The position numbers and the translations under genes are program-made. A model generated the notes under the pieces. That model searched no databases, was not told the origin of the DNA, and saw only the letters and a program-made list of their open reading frames with translations. From Campylobacter sp. (lineage in GTDB: Bacteria > Campylobacterota > Campylobacteria > Campylobacterales > Campylobacteraceae), in the NCBI RefSeq assembly GCF_020024835.1, contig NZ_JAHHTD010000010.1, positions 1 through 35,244 of the forward strand: DNA of 35,244 bases. The letters run 5' to 3'. Of this stretch, positions 1 through 8,321 are shown in pieces. Positions within the stretch are counted from its first letter, which is position 1; each line of letters starts with the position of its first letter.

Positions 1-30
1 AACAAGATAAAGTTAATACTTTATCTTGTT
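1..30. terminator. Perfect hairpin at the contig edge
   Basis: Bases 1-12 (AACAAGATAAAG) are exactly complementary to 19-30, with a six-base loop (TTAATA). The perfect 12-bp stem ends in TTGTT and runs into a T-rich stretch. It probably terminates a gene lying off the left end of the contig and insulates mcrB, which starts at 77. There is no long uninterrupted T run, so efficiency is uncertain. Confidence 0.55.
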
Positions 31-76
31 TATATTGTATTTAAAAATCAAAATTGTAGATTAGAAAGGTTGTGTT

Positions 77-1912
77 ATGATTGAATTTTTAAATGAGGAT
101 AGAGAGAAATTTAAAGAGTGTTTAATTAATTTTTTTAGAAATGCCTACAATGGCGATAAATTACTTCGCAAAGATGAAGAAGATAATTTTATTTTCTTAA
201 AAAAATATGATTTTTTTGCTAAATTGAGTTATGGAAGGGGAAAAGTAGCTAAAATTCCTTGGATTATATTTATAAGAATGGATACGCAAGAATATAAAGC
301 ATCTTATGGCGTTTATGTATATTGTGGTATAAAGCGAGAAAGTGGAGAAATTTTTGTTCGTATTGGAGATAGCGAGGATGTAATAATTAACTATATTGCA
401 AAAAATAAAGTTTATGAATACAATAGAAAATTCAATAATGTGGCTTTTAACTATCCAAATTTAAATAATGATATTGAAGCGATTATTGATAAAATCATAG
501 AAAATATGCAATGGTTTAAAAATTTACCAATAAATGAAATTCAAGATAGAAATTATTTATCCAAAATCAACAATAAAGAAATAAGAAACGATGAAAATGA
601 AAAAATTTACAAAGAGCAGTATTTTGAAAATGAAAAAGCACCAAGTGAAAATCAAAATCTACCTTTAAATCAAATTCTTTATGGGCCTCCAGGCACAGGA
701 AAAACTTACCATACAATCGACAAAGCTTTAGAAATTTTAGGTGAAAATTTACAAACTAGAGATGAGAAAAAAGCAAAATTTAATGAATATGTAAAAAATG
801 GGCAAATCATTTTTACTACTTTTCATCAAAGTTATGGATATGAGGAATTTATTGAAGGTATAAAGCCTGATTTTGATGATGAAAATTCTGAGCAAATAAA
901 ATACAAAATACAAGATGGAGTTTTTAAAAAGCTTTGTAATAAGGCTTTGGAAAACAAAGATAGTATGGAGAATTTTAAAAAATATATAGAAAAATTAAAA
1001 GAAGATGTTAGACAAAATGAAAATAATCCAGAAGAATATTTTAAATTACTAAATACAAAGTATCTTATTCAATACAAAGATGGAAAAACATTTAGAATTA
1101 AATTTAATGATATGAGTAAAAATCATAAAGATTACCCAGTAAGTATAGATAATATAGAAAAATTATATAAAACCTCTAATGTAGATGAAATACATAATAT
1201 AGCATATGTTAAAGCGGTATTGAATTATTTAAAATCGCAAGGTTTGAAAGATTACCAAGAAAAAGATGAAAAAGTAAATTTACCTTACATAATCATCATA
1301 GATGAGATTAATCGTGGTAATGTAAGTAAGATTTTTGGTGAGCTTATAAGCTTGATTGAACCTAGCAAAAGAATAGGTGCTAAAGAGGAGTTAAAAATAA
1401 CTTTGCCATATAGTGGCGAAAAATTTGGAGTGCCTAAAAATGTCTATATCATAGGCACTATGAATACAGCAGATAAAAGTATAACTTCACTTGATACAGC
1501 TTTAAGAAGACGTTTTGAATTTATTGAGATGATGCCAAAATGTGATGATTTAGATATAGATTGCGAAGGTGTTAATCTGCAAGAATTACTAAGAGCTATT
1601 AATACTCGCATAGAATACTTGCTAGATAGAGAAAAGACAATCGGACACGCATTTTTTATAGGTGTTAAAAATTTAAAAGATTTAAAATTTGTTTTTCAAA
1701 ATAAAATAATCCCACTTTTGCAAGAGTATTTTTATGATGATTATGCTTTGATTGACGCAGTTTTAAATAAAAATGGTATGTTGGAAAAACAAGATATAAA
1801 TAACAATTATTTGAAAAATATGAGAGAATTTATAGAAAGTGATAAGGTTATTTATAAATTTAGTGATAGCAAATTTTGGGATAAGACTACTTTTAAAAAA
1901 ATATATGAATAA
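77..1912 (+). CDS. mcrB: McrB-type AAA+ GTPase of a modification-dependent restriction system
   Basis: This 611-aa protein is the nucleotide-driven motor of an McrBC-type restriction system, which recognises modified DNA and translocates it for cleavage by McrC. Residues 1-150 look like the DUF3578 (MrcB_N) domain that replaces the classical DNA-binding domain in many McrB homologues. After a polar linker comes the AAA+ core: Walker A GPPGTGKT at 203-210, Walker B IIIIDE at 405-410 followed by INRGN, and the McrB signature TMNTADKS at 461-468 followed by DTALRRRF, holding sensor and arginine-finger residues. All key motifs are intact. The start is ATG 77 with AAAGG eight bases upstream. The stop overlaps the mcrC start by one base (TAATG), indicating translational coupling. 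The DUF3578 assignment is from memory of the family; the modified base recognised cannot be read from the sequence. Confidence 0.92.
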   Translation: MIEFLNEDREKFKECLINFFRNAYNGDKLLRKDEEDNFIFLKKYDFFAKLSYGRGKVAKIPWIIFIRMDTQEYKASYGVYVYCGIKRESGEIFVRIGDSEDVIINYIAKNKVYEYNRKFNNVAFNYPNLNNDIEAIIDKIIENMQWFKNLPINEIQDRNYLSKINNKEIRNDENEKIYKEQYFENEKAPSENQNLPLNQILYGPPGTGKTYHTIDKALEILGENLQTRDEKKAKFNEYVKNGQIIFTTFHQSYGYEEFIEGIKPDFDDENSEQIKYKIQDGVFKKLCNKALENKDSMENFKKYIEKLKEDVRQNENNPEEYFKLLNTKYLIQYKDGKTFRIKFNDMSKNHKDYPVSIDNIEKLYKTSNVDEIHNIAYVKAVLNYLKSQGLKDYQEKDEKVNLPYIIIIDEINRGNVSKIFGELISLIEPSKRIGAKEELKITLPYSGEKFGVPKNVYIIGTMNTADKSITSLDTALRRRFEFIEMMPKCDDLDIDCEGVNLQELLRAINTRIEYLLDREKTIGHAFFIGVKNLKDLKFVFQNKIIPLLQEYFYDDYALIDAVLNKNGMLEKQDINNNYLKNMREFIESDKVIYKFSDSKFWDKTTFKKIYE

Positions 1913-3267
1913 TGAAAACAAATAATACCTTTTCTATCATTGAATACCAAGCTTTTTCTAAAGAAGATTTGCAAGATATTTTCAAAGAAAAAGCTAAAAG
2001 CTTTTATAAAGAGCTAGAAGATTTTGCAAAAAATAATGAAAGCCTTTTAGGCTTTAAAAATAAAAATACTTTAAAAGCTAAAAATTATGTAGGTATTATA
2101 CAGACTAAAAGCGGGGTTTTAGAGATTTTACCAAAATGTGTGAATTTAAATAGCTATAAAGATAAAGAGCATAAATCATCTACTATCTCGAAAGAAAAAT
2201 TGCTAAAAGCTTATGATTTAACTCAAATAAGCCAGGCTAAAGCTGATGAGAATTTTTATGGAGAGGATTTTAAGTTTGATCCCAAAGTTCTTTTGATTAA
2301 TATGCTAAAAACCTTAAAAAATTCTCCATTTAAAAAATCTCAAATTTCATCTTTGCAAATTGCTAAAATGCCTTTATTTGAAGTATTTATCACTATGTTT
2401 TTAGATGAATTTGATATCGTGCATAAAAAGGGTTTGATGAGATTTTATGTAAATAGTAAAGAAAATAGAGTCTTTTTAAAAGGCAAATTGCTTTTTAACG
2501 AACATATTAAGCAAAATTTAATACACAAAGAAAGATTTTTTACAAATAGTGATGAATTTATTTTAGATATAGCACCAAATCGCTTAATAAAATCAACTCT
2601 AAATTTTTTAAAGTCTAAAACAAGTTTGAATAAATTTAAAATCATCAAAGCTATGCAAATGCTTGATGAGGTGGAATTTTCTACAAATTATGAGAGGGAT
2701 TTTAGCTTTAAAATTTCAAGACATTTTAATTATTATGAAAATCTAATTTCTTGGTGTAAGATATTTTTACTCCATCATTCTTTCACGCCAACTCAAGGTA
2801 AAAAAGAAGCCTTTGCTTTGCTTTTTCCTATGCAAAAGCTTTTTGAAGATTATGTGGCTTATATGTTTAAACTTGCTAATCCAACTGAGTGTATTAAGAC
2901 TCAAAGTAGTGGAAAATATTTAGTTTCAAAAAATGATGAAAATTGTTTTATGTTAAAACCTGATTTATGTATCAAGGATAAAATGATTTTAGATATCAAA
3001 TGGAAAATTCCAGATGATAGTGAAGATGAAAAAAAGCACGGCATAGCTCAAAGTGATTTGTATCAAATGTTTGCTTATGCTTGTAAATTTAAAATTCATA
3101 ATATAAAGCTTGTGTATCCGCTTTGTGAAAGAACGATGAAATTAAAAGAAAAAATCAAAAAGCCATTAGTATTTAATGCAAGTAAATATTTGTGGTTTGA
3201 ATATGAAAAACGCTGTTTTAAAGATGATATAAAAGTGCAAGTATTTTTTGCACCTTTATCTTTTTAA
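1912..3267 (+). CDS. mcrC: McrC-type PD-(D/E)XK nuclease subunit
   Basis: This 451-aa partner of McrB is the cleavage subunit of the restriction complex. A long N-terminal region (about 1-300) should contact the McrB hexamer. The C-terminal part carries the PD-(D/E)XK nuclease signature: LKPD with Asp351 and DIKWK with Asp361 and Lys363, as in the McrC family. It is longer than the classical E. coli McrC (about 350 aa), as expected for the subfamily with an extended N-terminus. The reading frame is complete and the catalytic residues are present, so with mcrB it forms an apparently intact two-gene system. The stop overlaps the end of the convergent DUF285 gene by 4 bp, leaving no room for a separate terminator. 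Confidence 0.9.
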   Translation: MKTNNTFSIIEYQAFSKEDLQDIFKEKAKSFYKELEDFAKNNESLLGFKNKNTLKAKNYVGIIQTKSGVLEILPKCVNLNSYKDKEHKSSTISKEKLLKAYDLTQISQAKADENFYGEDFKFDPKVLLINMLKTLKNSPFKKSQISSLQIAKMPLFEVFITMFLDEFDIVHKKGLMRFYVNSKENRVFLKGKLLFNEHIKQNLIHKERFFTNSDEFILDIAPNRLIKSTLNFLKSKTSLNKFKIIKAMQMLDEVEFSTNYERDFSFKISRHFNYYENLISWCKIFLLHHSFTPTQGKKEAFALLFPMQKLFEDYVAYMFKLANPTECIKTQSSGKYLVSKNDENCFMLKPDLCIKDKMILDIKWKIPDDSEDEKKHGIAQSDLYQMFAYACKFKIHNIKLVYPLCERTMKLKEKIKKPLVFNASKYLWFEYEKRCFKDDIKVQVFFAPLSF

Positions 3268-3929
3268 AACAAGTAGTCTTGATCTAGTTTCCATTTTTGT
3301 GCAATGCTTTTGTTAAGTTTGTGGCAGTTTCTAAATATTTTATACATATAATCAACTTTACTTGTATCCCAATCAGATAAGTCTTGATTAAAATTAACGC
3401 AATTTTCAAACATAAAATCCATATTTTTTACTTTAGAAATATCCCAACTCGACAAATCCTGATTAAAATTTTCACAACCTTCAAACATTGAAGCCATGTT
3501 TTTTACATTTTGAACATCCCAATATTTTAATCCTTTAAAATCATTTCTTGTAGAATTTTTAAATAATTCACTCATGTCTGTAATAAAGCGGGTATCTATA
3601 TATTTTAAATTAATTTCCTTTTCGATCAACTCTTTTAATTCATCTTTTGTTTTTGGGTGATAATTTTTTAGAGATAAAATTTTCGTGTAAATATAATATA
3701 AAAATACTATACCTATAAGAATTGCTCCGATTATTAATATAGCACCAATTATGAAAGAGAAAATAAGCATAGCAACACCGATATTATAGTATATTAAAAG
3801 TCCTATTCCTATGATTGCTCCAATTATGAGTGTTGAGATTAATATAATCAAAGTTAAACCTAGCCATAATTCCCAAAAAGCTAAGAGTAAAAGTATAAAT
3901 ATCATTATTCCTATGATAGTCCAAATCAT
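3264..3929 (-). CDS. Membrane-anchored DUF285 (BspA-like) repeat protein
   Basis: The first 90 or so residues of this 221-aa protein are very hydrophobic, with about three membrane segments rich in Ile, Leu and Gly. They are followed by HPKTKDELKELIEKE, a segment often seen ahead of DUF285 repeats in Campylobacter. Next come about three DUF285 repeats of roughly 24 residues with the pattern NM..MFE.C.NFNQDLS.WD.SKV; the last is decayed. DUF285 repeats form leucine-rich-like solenoids, usually surface exposed, and probably mediate protein contacts. The repeat block is short for the family, so this may be a trimmed copy. The start is ATG 3929 behind TAGGAG. The gene converges on mcrC with a 4-bp overlap. 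The family is recognised; the function is not known. Confidence 0.75.
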   Translation of the reverse strand: MIWTIIGIMIFILLLLAFWELWLGLTLIILISTLIIGAIIGIGLLIYYNIGVAMLIFSFIIGAILIIGAILIGIVFLYYIYTKILSLKNYHPKTKDELKELIEKEINLKYIDTRFITDMSELFKNSTRNDFKGLKYWDVQNVKNMASMFEGCENFNQDLSSWDISKVKNMDFMFENCVNFNQDLSDWDTSKVDYMYKIFRNCHKLNKSIAQKWKLDQDYLF

Positions 3930-3945
3930 ATTGCTCCTAAATTAA

Positions 3946-3984
3946 TTATATTAATTTATTATATTGATTTATTATATTGATTAT
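3946..3984. repeat. Three tandem 13-bp AT-rich repeats
   Basis: There are three head-to-tail copies of a 13-bp unit: TTATATTAATTTA (3946-3958), TTATATTGATTTA (3959-3971) and TTATATTGATTAT (3972-3984). They lie between the divergent starts of the DUF285 gene (3929) and ribD (4046), where both promoters must be. A copy-number change would alter spacing upstream of either gene. Confidence 0.75.
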
Positions 3985-4045
3985 TTACTGATAAGTGATT
4001 AATATATTTTGCTATATTTTTAAAAATAAAACGATAGAAGGTAAT

Positions 4046-5032
4046 ATGAATCACGAATTTTATATGAATTTAGCTATAGATGAAGCTTGGAAATATCAGT
4101 TTTTAACTTATCCAAATCCAGCTGTAGGTTGTGTAATCTTAGATAAAAACGGCAAAATTTTAAGCATACAAGCACACAAAGAAGCAGGTAAAGCCCACGC
4201 AGAGCTTAAAGCAGTAAGCAAAGCCTTAAAAATGCTTAATCCAAATTTAGATTTAGCAAAAAATGCAAATGATTTATATGAATTTATTTGTAAAAATCAT
4301 CAAAATTTATTAAAAGGTGCTATTGCTTATGTGAGTTTAGAACCTTGTAATCATCAAGGCAAAACACCTCCGTGTGCAAAGCTTTTTAGCACACTTGGTT
4401 TTAGTGAAGTTTTTATCGCCACTAAAGATGAGCATAAACTTGCAAGTGGCGGTGCAGAATTTTTAAAAAATCAAGGCATAAAAGTGCAAATTGGAATTTG
4501 TGAAAAAAGAGCTAAGGAGCTTTTAAAACCTTTTTTAAAATGGCAAAAGTCAAGCTTTAAAATTTTTAAACTAGCTCTTTCTTTAAATGGTTCAGCTCTT
4601 GGAAAAATAGTCAGTTCTAAAGCTAGTAGAATTTATGCTCACACGCTACGCTCAAAGCTTGATTTACTCGTAATAGGCGGAGAGACTATAAGGTATGATA
4701 GGCCTATTTTAGACGCAAGGTTAGCAAATGCTAAAGCACCAAATGTATGTGTGTTAAGTCATAAAAAATTAGAAGAATTTGATAAAAATATACCTTTATT
4801 TAATGTGCCAAATAGGCAGATTTTTTCAAGTATCCCTAAAGAAGCTAAATTTATTATGTATGAAGGGGGAGGGAATTTTTTAGAAGCTTTTAAAGATGAA
4901 ATGGATATGTTTTTAATTTTTTCAAATTCTAATTTCAATACCCTAGAAAGTATAAAACTTAATTTAAATTTAAAGCCTTTATATAAAGGCTTTTTAGAAA
5001 ATGATACTTATGGAATTTATGAAAAAATTTAA
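4046..5032 (+). CDS. ribD: RibD: bifunctional riboflavin deaminase/reductase
   Basis: It carries out the second and third steps of riboflavin synthesis: deamination of the diaminopyrimidine ribotide, then NADPH reduction of the ribosyl group. Counting from ATG 4046 (328 aa), the N-terminal deaminase domain has the zinc site HAE and PCNHQGKTPPC. The C-terminal reductase domain begins near FKIFKLALSLNG, with the GGETIRYDRPILDAR region conserved. An in-frame ATG at 3995 would add 17 residues, but MNHEFYMNLAIDEAW is the normal family N-terminus and GAAGG lies just before ATG 4046, so I prefer the inner start. It is convergent with sppA, with 5 bp between their stops. Confidence 0.93.
   Translation: MNHEFYMNLAIDEAWKYQFLTYPNPAVGCVILDKNGKILSIQAHKEAGKAHAELKAVSKALKMLNPNLDLAKNANDLYEFICKNHQNLLKGAIAYVSLEPCNHQGKTPPCAKLFSTLGFSEVFIATKDEHKLASGGAEFLKNQGIKVQIGICEKRAKELLKPFLKWQKSSFKIFKLALSLNGSALGKIVSSKASRIYAHTLRSKLDLLVIGGETIRYDRPILDARLANAKAPNVCVLSHKKLEEFDKNIPLFNVPNRQIFSSIPKEAKFIMYEGGGNFLEAFKDEMDMFLIFSNSNFNTLESIKLNLNLKPLYKGFLENDTYGIYEKI
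4972..4993. terminator. Terminator-like palindrome inside the 3' end of ribD
   Basis: Positions 4972-4993 form a 22-bp perfect palindrome (arms AAAGCCTTTAT and ATAAAGGCTTT) followed by more T on the plus strand. It lies about 40 bp before the ribD stop and also lies in the path of minus-strand transcripts leaving sppA. It could serve as a bidirectional intrinsic terminator although it is inside coding sequence. Confidence 0.45.
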
Positions 5033-5037
5033 ATACC

Positions 5038-5931
5038 TTAATAAATTCTTTGTTCGTTGAGTTTTATAAAAATTTTTGTAAATACATTAGAAAAAAAGCT
5101 CGTGCTTTGTTCTTCTAGTCTTTTTATAAATTTATCAAAAGTATCTTCTTTTTGCCATATTGGATTTTGCACTTTTGAAATTTTTTCTAATTCTTTTTTA
5201 GCTTCTTCGTAATTTCCAACTTTATCTATAAGTTTTAATTTTAATGCTTCATTTGCTAAAAACACTTTAGCATCAGCCCATTGTTGAGTTTGATTTAAGT
5301 CTAAATTGCGATTTTTAGCCACAAAATTTGTAAAAAGCTTATAGCTTTGATCTGCTAAATTTTGCAAGAATTCTTTTTCTTGCTCGCTCCATTTTCTCAT
5401 AAAAGTCCCTGCTTCTTTGTAACTTCCCACACTTATAGTTTGCTCGCTAATGCCTATTTTTTGAGCTAAATTACTTACATCAAATCCTTGCATTATCACA
5501 CCAATAGAGCCCACAAAACTTGCTGGATTTGCAATTATTTTATTTGCACTTACTGCACTTAAATAACTTCCACTTGCTATGGTGCCACCTGCATATACAA
5601 CTACAGGTTTTTTAGCCTTTAAATCTTTGATAGCTAAAGCTAGTTCCATACTTGGAGCAAAGGCTCCACCTGGACTATCTATGTAAAATAAAACACCTTT
5701 TATAGTTTTGTTATCTTTTAGTTTATATATTTGCTCTAAAAGATTATTTACATTAGTGATTTCACCTTTTAAATTGATTTGTGCTAAATTAGCGTCAGAG
5801 AGTTTTGCATTTTCTCCACTTGGAGATAAGACTAAAAACACTATAAATAAAAACACAAAGGTTTTAAAATATTGATTGATATAAGAAATAATTTTTCCTA
5901 TACCTTTAAAAAATGACTTTATAATTTGCAT
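5038..5931 (-). CDS. sppA: SppA-type signal peptide peptidase (S49)
   Basis: This 297-aa inner-membrane serine protease degrades signal peptides left in the membrane after secretion. One membrane anchor lies at about residues 23-37, so the catalytic domain is expected on the periplasmic face. The S49 dyad is visible: Ser120 in TIASGSYLS and Lys172 in GSYKEAGTF. Their spacing of 52 matches the single-domain SppA of Bacillus. The DSPGG segment at 85-89 is the usual substrate-strand motif. Length fits the short, single-domain class rather than the two-domain E. coli enzyme. The start overlaps the end of the upstream amidohydrolase gene by 13 bp, so the two are co-transcribed. The C. jejuni orthologue sits in the same pair. 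Confidence 0.9.
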   Translation of the reverse strand: MQIIKSFFKGIGKIISYINQYFKTFVFLFIVFLVLSPSGENAKLSDANLAQINLKGEITNVNNLLEQIYKLKDNKTIKGVLFYIDSPGGAFAPSMELALAIKDLKAKKPVVVYAGGTIASGSYLSAVSANKIIANPASFVGSIGVIMQGFDVSNLAQKIGISEQTISVGSYKEAGTFMRKWSEQEKEFLQNLADQSYKLFTNFVAKNRNLDLNQTQQWADAKVFLANEALKLKLIDKVGNYEEAKKELEKISKVQNPIWQKEDTFDKFIKRLEEQSTSFFSNVFTKIFIKLNEQRIY

Positions 5932-7142
5932 TCTTTTCCTTCTATAAAGAGTTTTGAAACTTCTTTGCTTTGTAAGATAAATTGCAAAGGAAGTTGATTT
6001 AAATTTGCACTACTTGGCAAAGCAAAAACACTAAAATCAGCAATTTTATCTTTTTTTATTTCTCCTAAATTTAAATTTAGTGCTTTTGCAGCTTTATTAG
6101 TTGCCATTAAAATTAGTATTTTAGCAAAATTTTCTAACTCAAAATTATTATGAATGAGTAAATTTGCACGCATTTCATCTAGCATACTCAAAGAAGTGTT
6201 GGAGCTTAAGCCGTCTGTTCCAAGATGTATATTAATTTTATATTTTAAATTTTGCTTTAGTTTGAATGTTTTTTTACTTAAAAATTTATTTGACATAGCA
6301 CAATGAGTAATAGAATGTAAATTTTTATCTAAAAGCTCAAATTCTTTTAAATATACGCAGTGAGTAAATAAAGTTCTTTGATTTTTAAAAAATTCTAAAA
6401 AACTTTTTGGAGTATAAAATGGCATAGGATTTTTAACAAATTTAGACAAACTTTTTTTAAATCCTCCTTTTTTAAACCTTAGCCAGTTGTTTTCATAATT
6501 ACTTTCTAAAAAATGAGTGCTAATTAAATTATTATTTTCTTTTGCAAGTTGTATTGCAAATTTGATAAGTTCAGGGTGTGTAGAATAAGGTGAATGCACT
6601 GAGATAGCAGGTATAAATTTAGAATTTTTTTGTGCTAAACTTTTTTTATAGCGTTTTAAAAATTCTTCTTTTTTTTCTGGTATTAGCTCTTTATTAGATC
6701 CTAAAATTTCATTAAAAAATATGATTCTTGCTTGAGAATTAATACAAGGATTTAAATCACTTCCAAAACTTGAAATTTCGCCTATAGTAGCTGTGCCACT
6801 TTTTAACATTTTGTGTATATTTTGTAAAATCAATTTTTCTTTTGCTTGTTCGTTTAAAATAAAGCGATTGTTAAATACGCTATCAAGCCATTTTAAAAAA
6901 TCTCCAAAGATTAAATTTCCATTGTTTGCACTATATTCTAAGTGTGTATGAGGATTGATAAATGCTGGCAAAAGTAAAGAATTTTCATCGATATTAATAA
7001 CTTGTGCTTGCGGATAGTTTTTTTGTAATTTTTCTAAAGTGTCTATTTGTAAAATTTTTTCATTAAAAAGCAAAGCTTTATTTTGCAATACACTAAAATT
7101 ATCATCACAAGTAAAAATTATTTTTGGAGCAATTATATACAT
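5919..7142 (-). CDS. Amidohydrolase, aminofutalosine-deaminase-like
   Basis: This 407-aa cytosolic metal-dependent hydrolase belongs to the amidohydrolase superfamily. Metal and catalytic residues are in place: His65 and His67 in NPHTH, His210 in ISTHFLES, His261 in FTHCVY and Asp310 in GTDGLSSN. The closest known group is the aminofutalosine deaminase/ATZ-TRZ-like set linked to the futalosine route to menaquinone. Campylobacter can also hydrolyse aminofutalosine directly with its MTA/SAH nucleosidase, so the physiological substrate is uncertain. The start is ATG 7142 with AGGTTGATGT upstream. It is the first gene of a two-gene minus-strand unit with sppA and is divergent from aroQ. Confidence 0.8.
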   Translation of the reverse strand: MYIIAPKIIFTCDDNFSVLQNKALLFNEKILQIDTLEKLQKNYPQAQVINIDENSLLLPAFINPHTHLEYSANNGNLIFGDFLKWLDSVFNNRFILNEQAKEKLILQNIHKMLKSGTATIGEISSFGSDLNPCINSQARIIFFNEILGSNKELIPEKKEEFLKRYKKSLAQKNSKFIPAISVHSPYSTHPELIKFAIQLAKENNNLISTHFLESNYENNWLRFKKGGFKKSLSKFVKNPMPFYTPKSFLEFFKNQRTLFTHCVYLKEFELLDKNLHSITHCAMSNKFLSKKTFKLKQNLKYKINIHLGTDGLSSNTSLSMLDEMRANLLIHNNFELENFAKILILMATNKAAKALNLNLGEIKKDKIADFSVFALPSSANLNQLPLQFILQSKEVSKLFIEGKECKL

Positions 7143-7195
7143 ACATCAACCTTTTTTAAAAGGGAAATTGTAGCTAAAATTTAGCTTTAAAATGC

Positions 7196-7201
7196 TATAA
7201 T
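7196..7201 (+). promoter_or_regulatory. Extended -10 promoter for the aroQ-fli-mnmA unit
   Basis: TATAAT preceded by TGC (extended -10, TGnTATAAT) lies 33 bp before the aroQ start. Campylobacter sigma-70 promoters often lack a clear -35, so the -10 is the main sign. It is the best promoter seen for the whole downstream unit, though internal promoters are likely. Confidence 0.6.
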
Positions 7202-7233
7202 GTAGTAAATTTTGCTAAAACAAGGTTGGATAA

Positions 7234-7719
7234 ATGAAAGTAATGGTTATACAAGGTCCAAATATTAATATGCTAGGAATTAGAGAAACGCATATTTATG
7301 GCAATATGAAAATGAATGATATTCACGAACAAATGGCTATGGCTGCTAAACAAGCAAATAATGAAATTGAATTTTTTCAAAGTAATTTTGAGGGCGAGTT
7401 GGTAGATAAAATTCAAGAATGTATGGGAAGTGTTGATGGAATCATCATCAATGCTGCAGCTTATTCTCACACTTCCATTGCAATACGTGATGCTATTGCA
7501 GCGATAAATTTACCAGTGATTGAAGTGCATATTAGCAACACTTACAGAAGGGAAGAATTTAGACAAAAAAGTATAATAGCTCCAGTTTGTGCAGGGAGTA
7601 TAATAGGCTTTGGTCCTTTTGGTTATCATATGGCTTTAATGGGACTTTTTCAAATTTTTGATAGAATTAACACATACAAAGCAGCTCAAATTAATCAACA
7701 AGATCAAATGAACTCTTAA
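7234..7719 (+). CDS. aroQ: Type II 3-dehydroquinate dehydratase
   Basis: This 161-aa enzyme converts 3-dehydroquinate to 3-dehydroshikimate in the shikimate pathway. The N-terminus QGPNINMLGIRE and the following YG hold the catalytic tyrosine loop of the type II class. NAAAYSHTSIAIRDA and EVHISNTYRREEFR carry the conserved histidine, glutamate and arginine of the dodecameric enzyme. The start is ATG 7234 with AAGGTTGGA upstream. It heads the unit leading into folK and the flagellar genes, an order also known from C. jejuni and, with an extra peptidase gene, from Helicobacter. Confidence 0.93.
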   Translation: MKVMVIQGPNINMLGIRETHIYGNMKMNDIHEQMAMAAKQANNEIEFFQSNFEGELVDKIQECMGSVDGIIINAAAYSHTSIAIRDAIAAINLPVIEVHISNTYRREEFRQKSIIAPVCAGSIIGFGPFGYHMALMGLFQIFDRINTYKAAQINQQDQMNS

Positions 7720-7777
7720 TTTAAATAAGGAATGCTTAATATATTTTATCCATAAAAATGGAAAAATTAAGAGGGAT

Positions 7778-7920
7778 TTGAAGCTTAATAAACTTGATAT
7801 TTTAGAGTTAGATGTATCAAAAAAGGTGGTGGTATTATAATTTATATAAAAGGAGCTAGGAGTATAGAAAAAAATCGTTTTTTTCCTTTTTACACTAATT
7901 GGCAACGAAGAGGTAAGTAT
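7778..7920 (+). other. Possible frameshifted or unstarted 5' part of folK
   Basis: The folK frame stays open upstream of GTG 7921 as far as 7798. It reads coding-like sequence (YIKGARSIEKNRFFPFYTNW, 7843-7902) with unusually high GC near 7895-7917, but it has no ATG, GTG or TTG. A TTG at 7778 behind GAGGG opens another frame (MKLNKLDILELDVSKK) that meets the folK frame if one A is added to the A6 run at 7819-7824. Two Shine-Dalgarno-like motifs (AAAGGAG at 7849-7855 and AGGAG at 7858-7862) precede an ATA codon at 7864. The true N-terminus is unresolved. Confidence 0.45.
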
Positions 7921-8313
7921 GTGGCTATTGTGGGTTTAGGAAGTAATATAAAAAATGAAAAAAATCGTTTTTTAGTTTTATTTAGAGTTTTAATGCGAGA
8001 TAGGCGTTTGCAAGTTTTACAAACTTCTCCATTTTTGATTAATAAAGCCTTTGGTTTTGAAGAACAAAAAGATTTTACTAACGCTGTAATGGTGATAAGC
8101 ACGAGTTTGCACGCAAGAGCACTTTTAAAAGTTTTGCTTTTTTATGAATTTAAATTTAAAAGAAAGAGAACTTTTAAAAATGCTCCTAGAACACTGGATT
8201 TGGATTTATTATATTTTTCAAAAAAAGTGAGAAAAGATGAGTATTGCGTAGTACCCCATAAGGGTGTAAATGATAGAATTAGCGTGATTTTGCCTTTGGG
8301 CTTGTTAAGATAA
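7921..8313 (+). CDS. folK: FolK: hydroxymethyl-dihydropterin pyrophosphokinase
   Basis: It transfers pyrophosphate from ATP to 6-hydroxymethyl-7,8-dihydropterin in folate synthesis. The GTG start given here yields 130 aa and has AAGAGG seven bases upstream. The family N-terminal strand GLGSNI and the catalytic segment RTLDLDLLYF, with its two magnesium-binding aspartates, are present, as is VPH near the C-terminus. This is shorter than usual (about 150-160 aa). Coding-like sequence continues upstream without a normal start codon, so the annotated 5' end is provisional (see 7778-7920). It is followed 8 bp later by flhF. Confidence 0.8.
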   Translation: MAIVGLGSNIKNEKNRFLVLFRVLMRDRRLQVLQTSPFLINKAFGFEEQKDFTNAVMVISTSLHARALLKVLLFYEFKFKRKRTFKNAPRTLDLDLLYFSKKVRKDEYCVVPHKGVNDRISVILPLGLLR

Positions 8314-8321
8314 GGATTAAA

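Noticed and set aside
3995..4045. Longer N-terminus for ribD from ATG 3995
   Set aside because: The added 17 residues have no family match, and a ribosome site fits ATG 4046.
7273..7470. Antisense ORFs over aroQ and folK (also 7636-7905, 7890-8102 and 8142-8330)
   Set aside because: Low-complexity translations without ribosome sites, lying opposite strong family genes.
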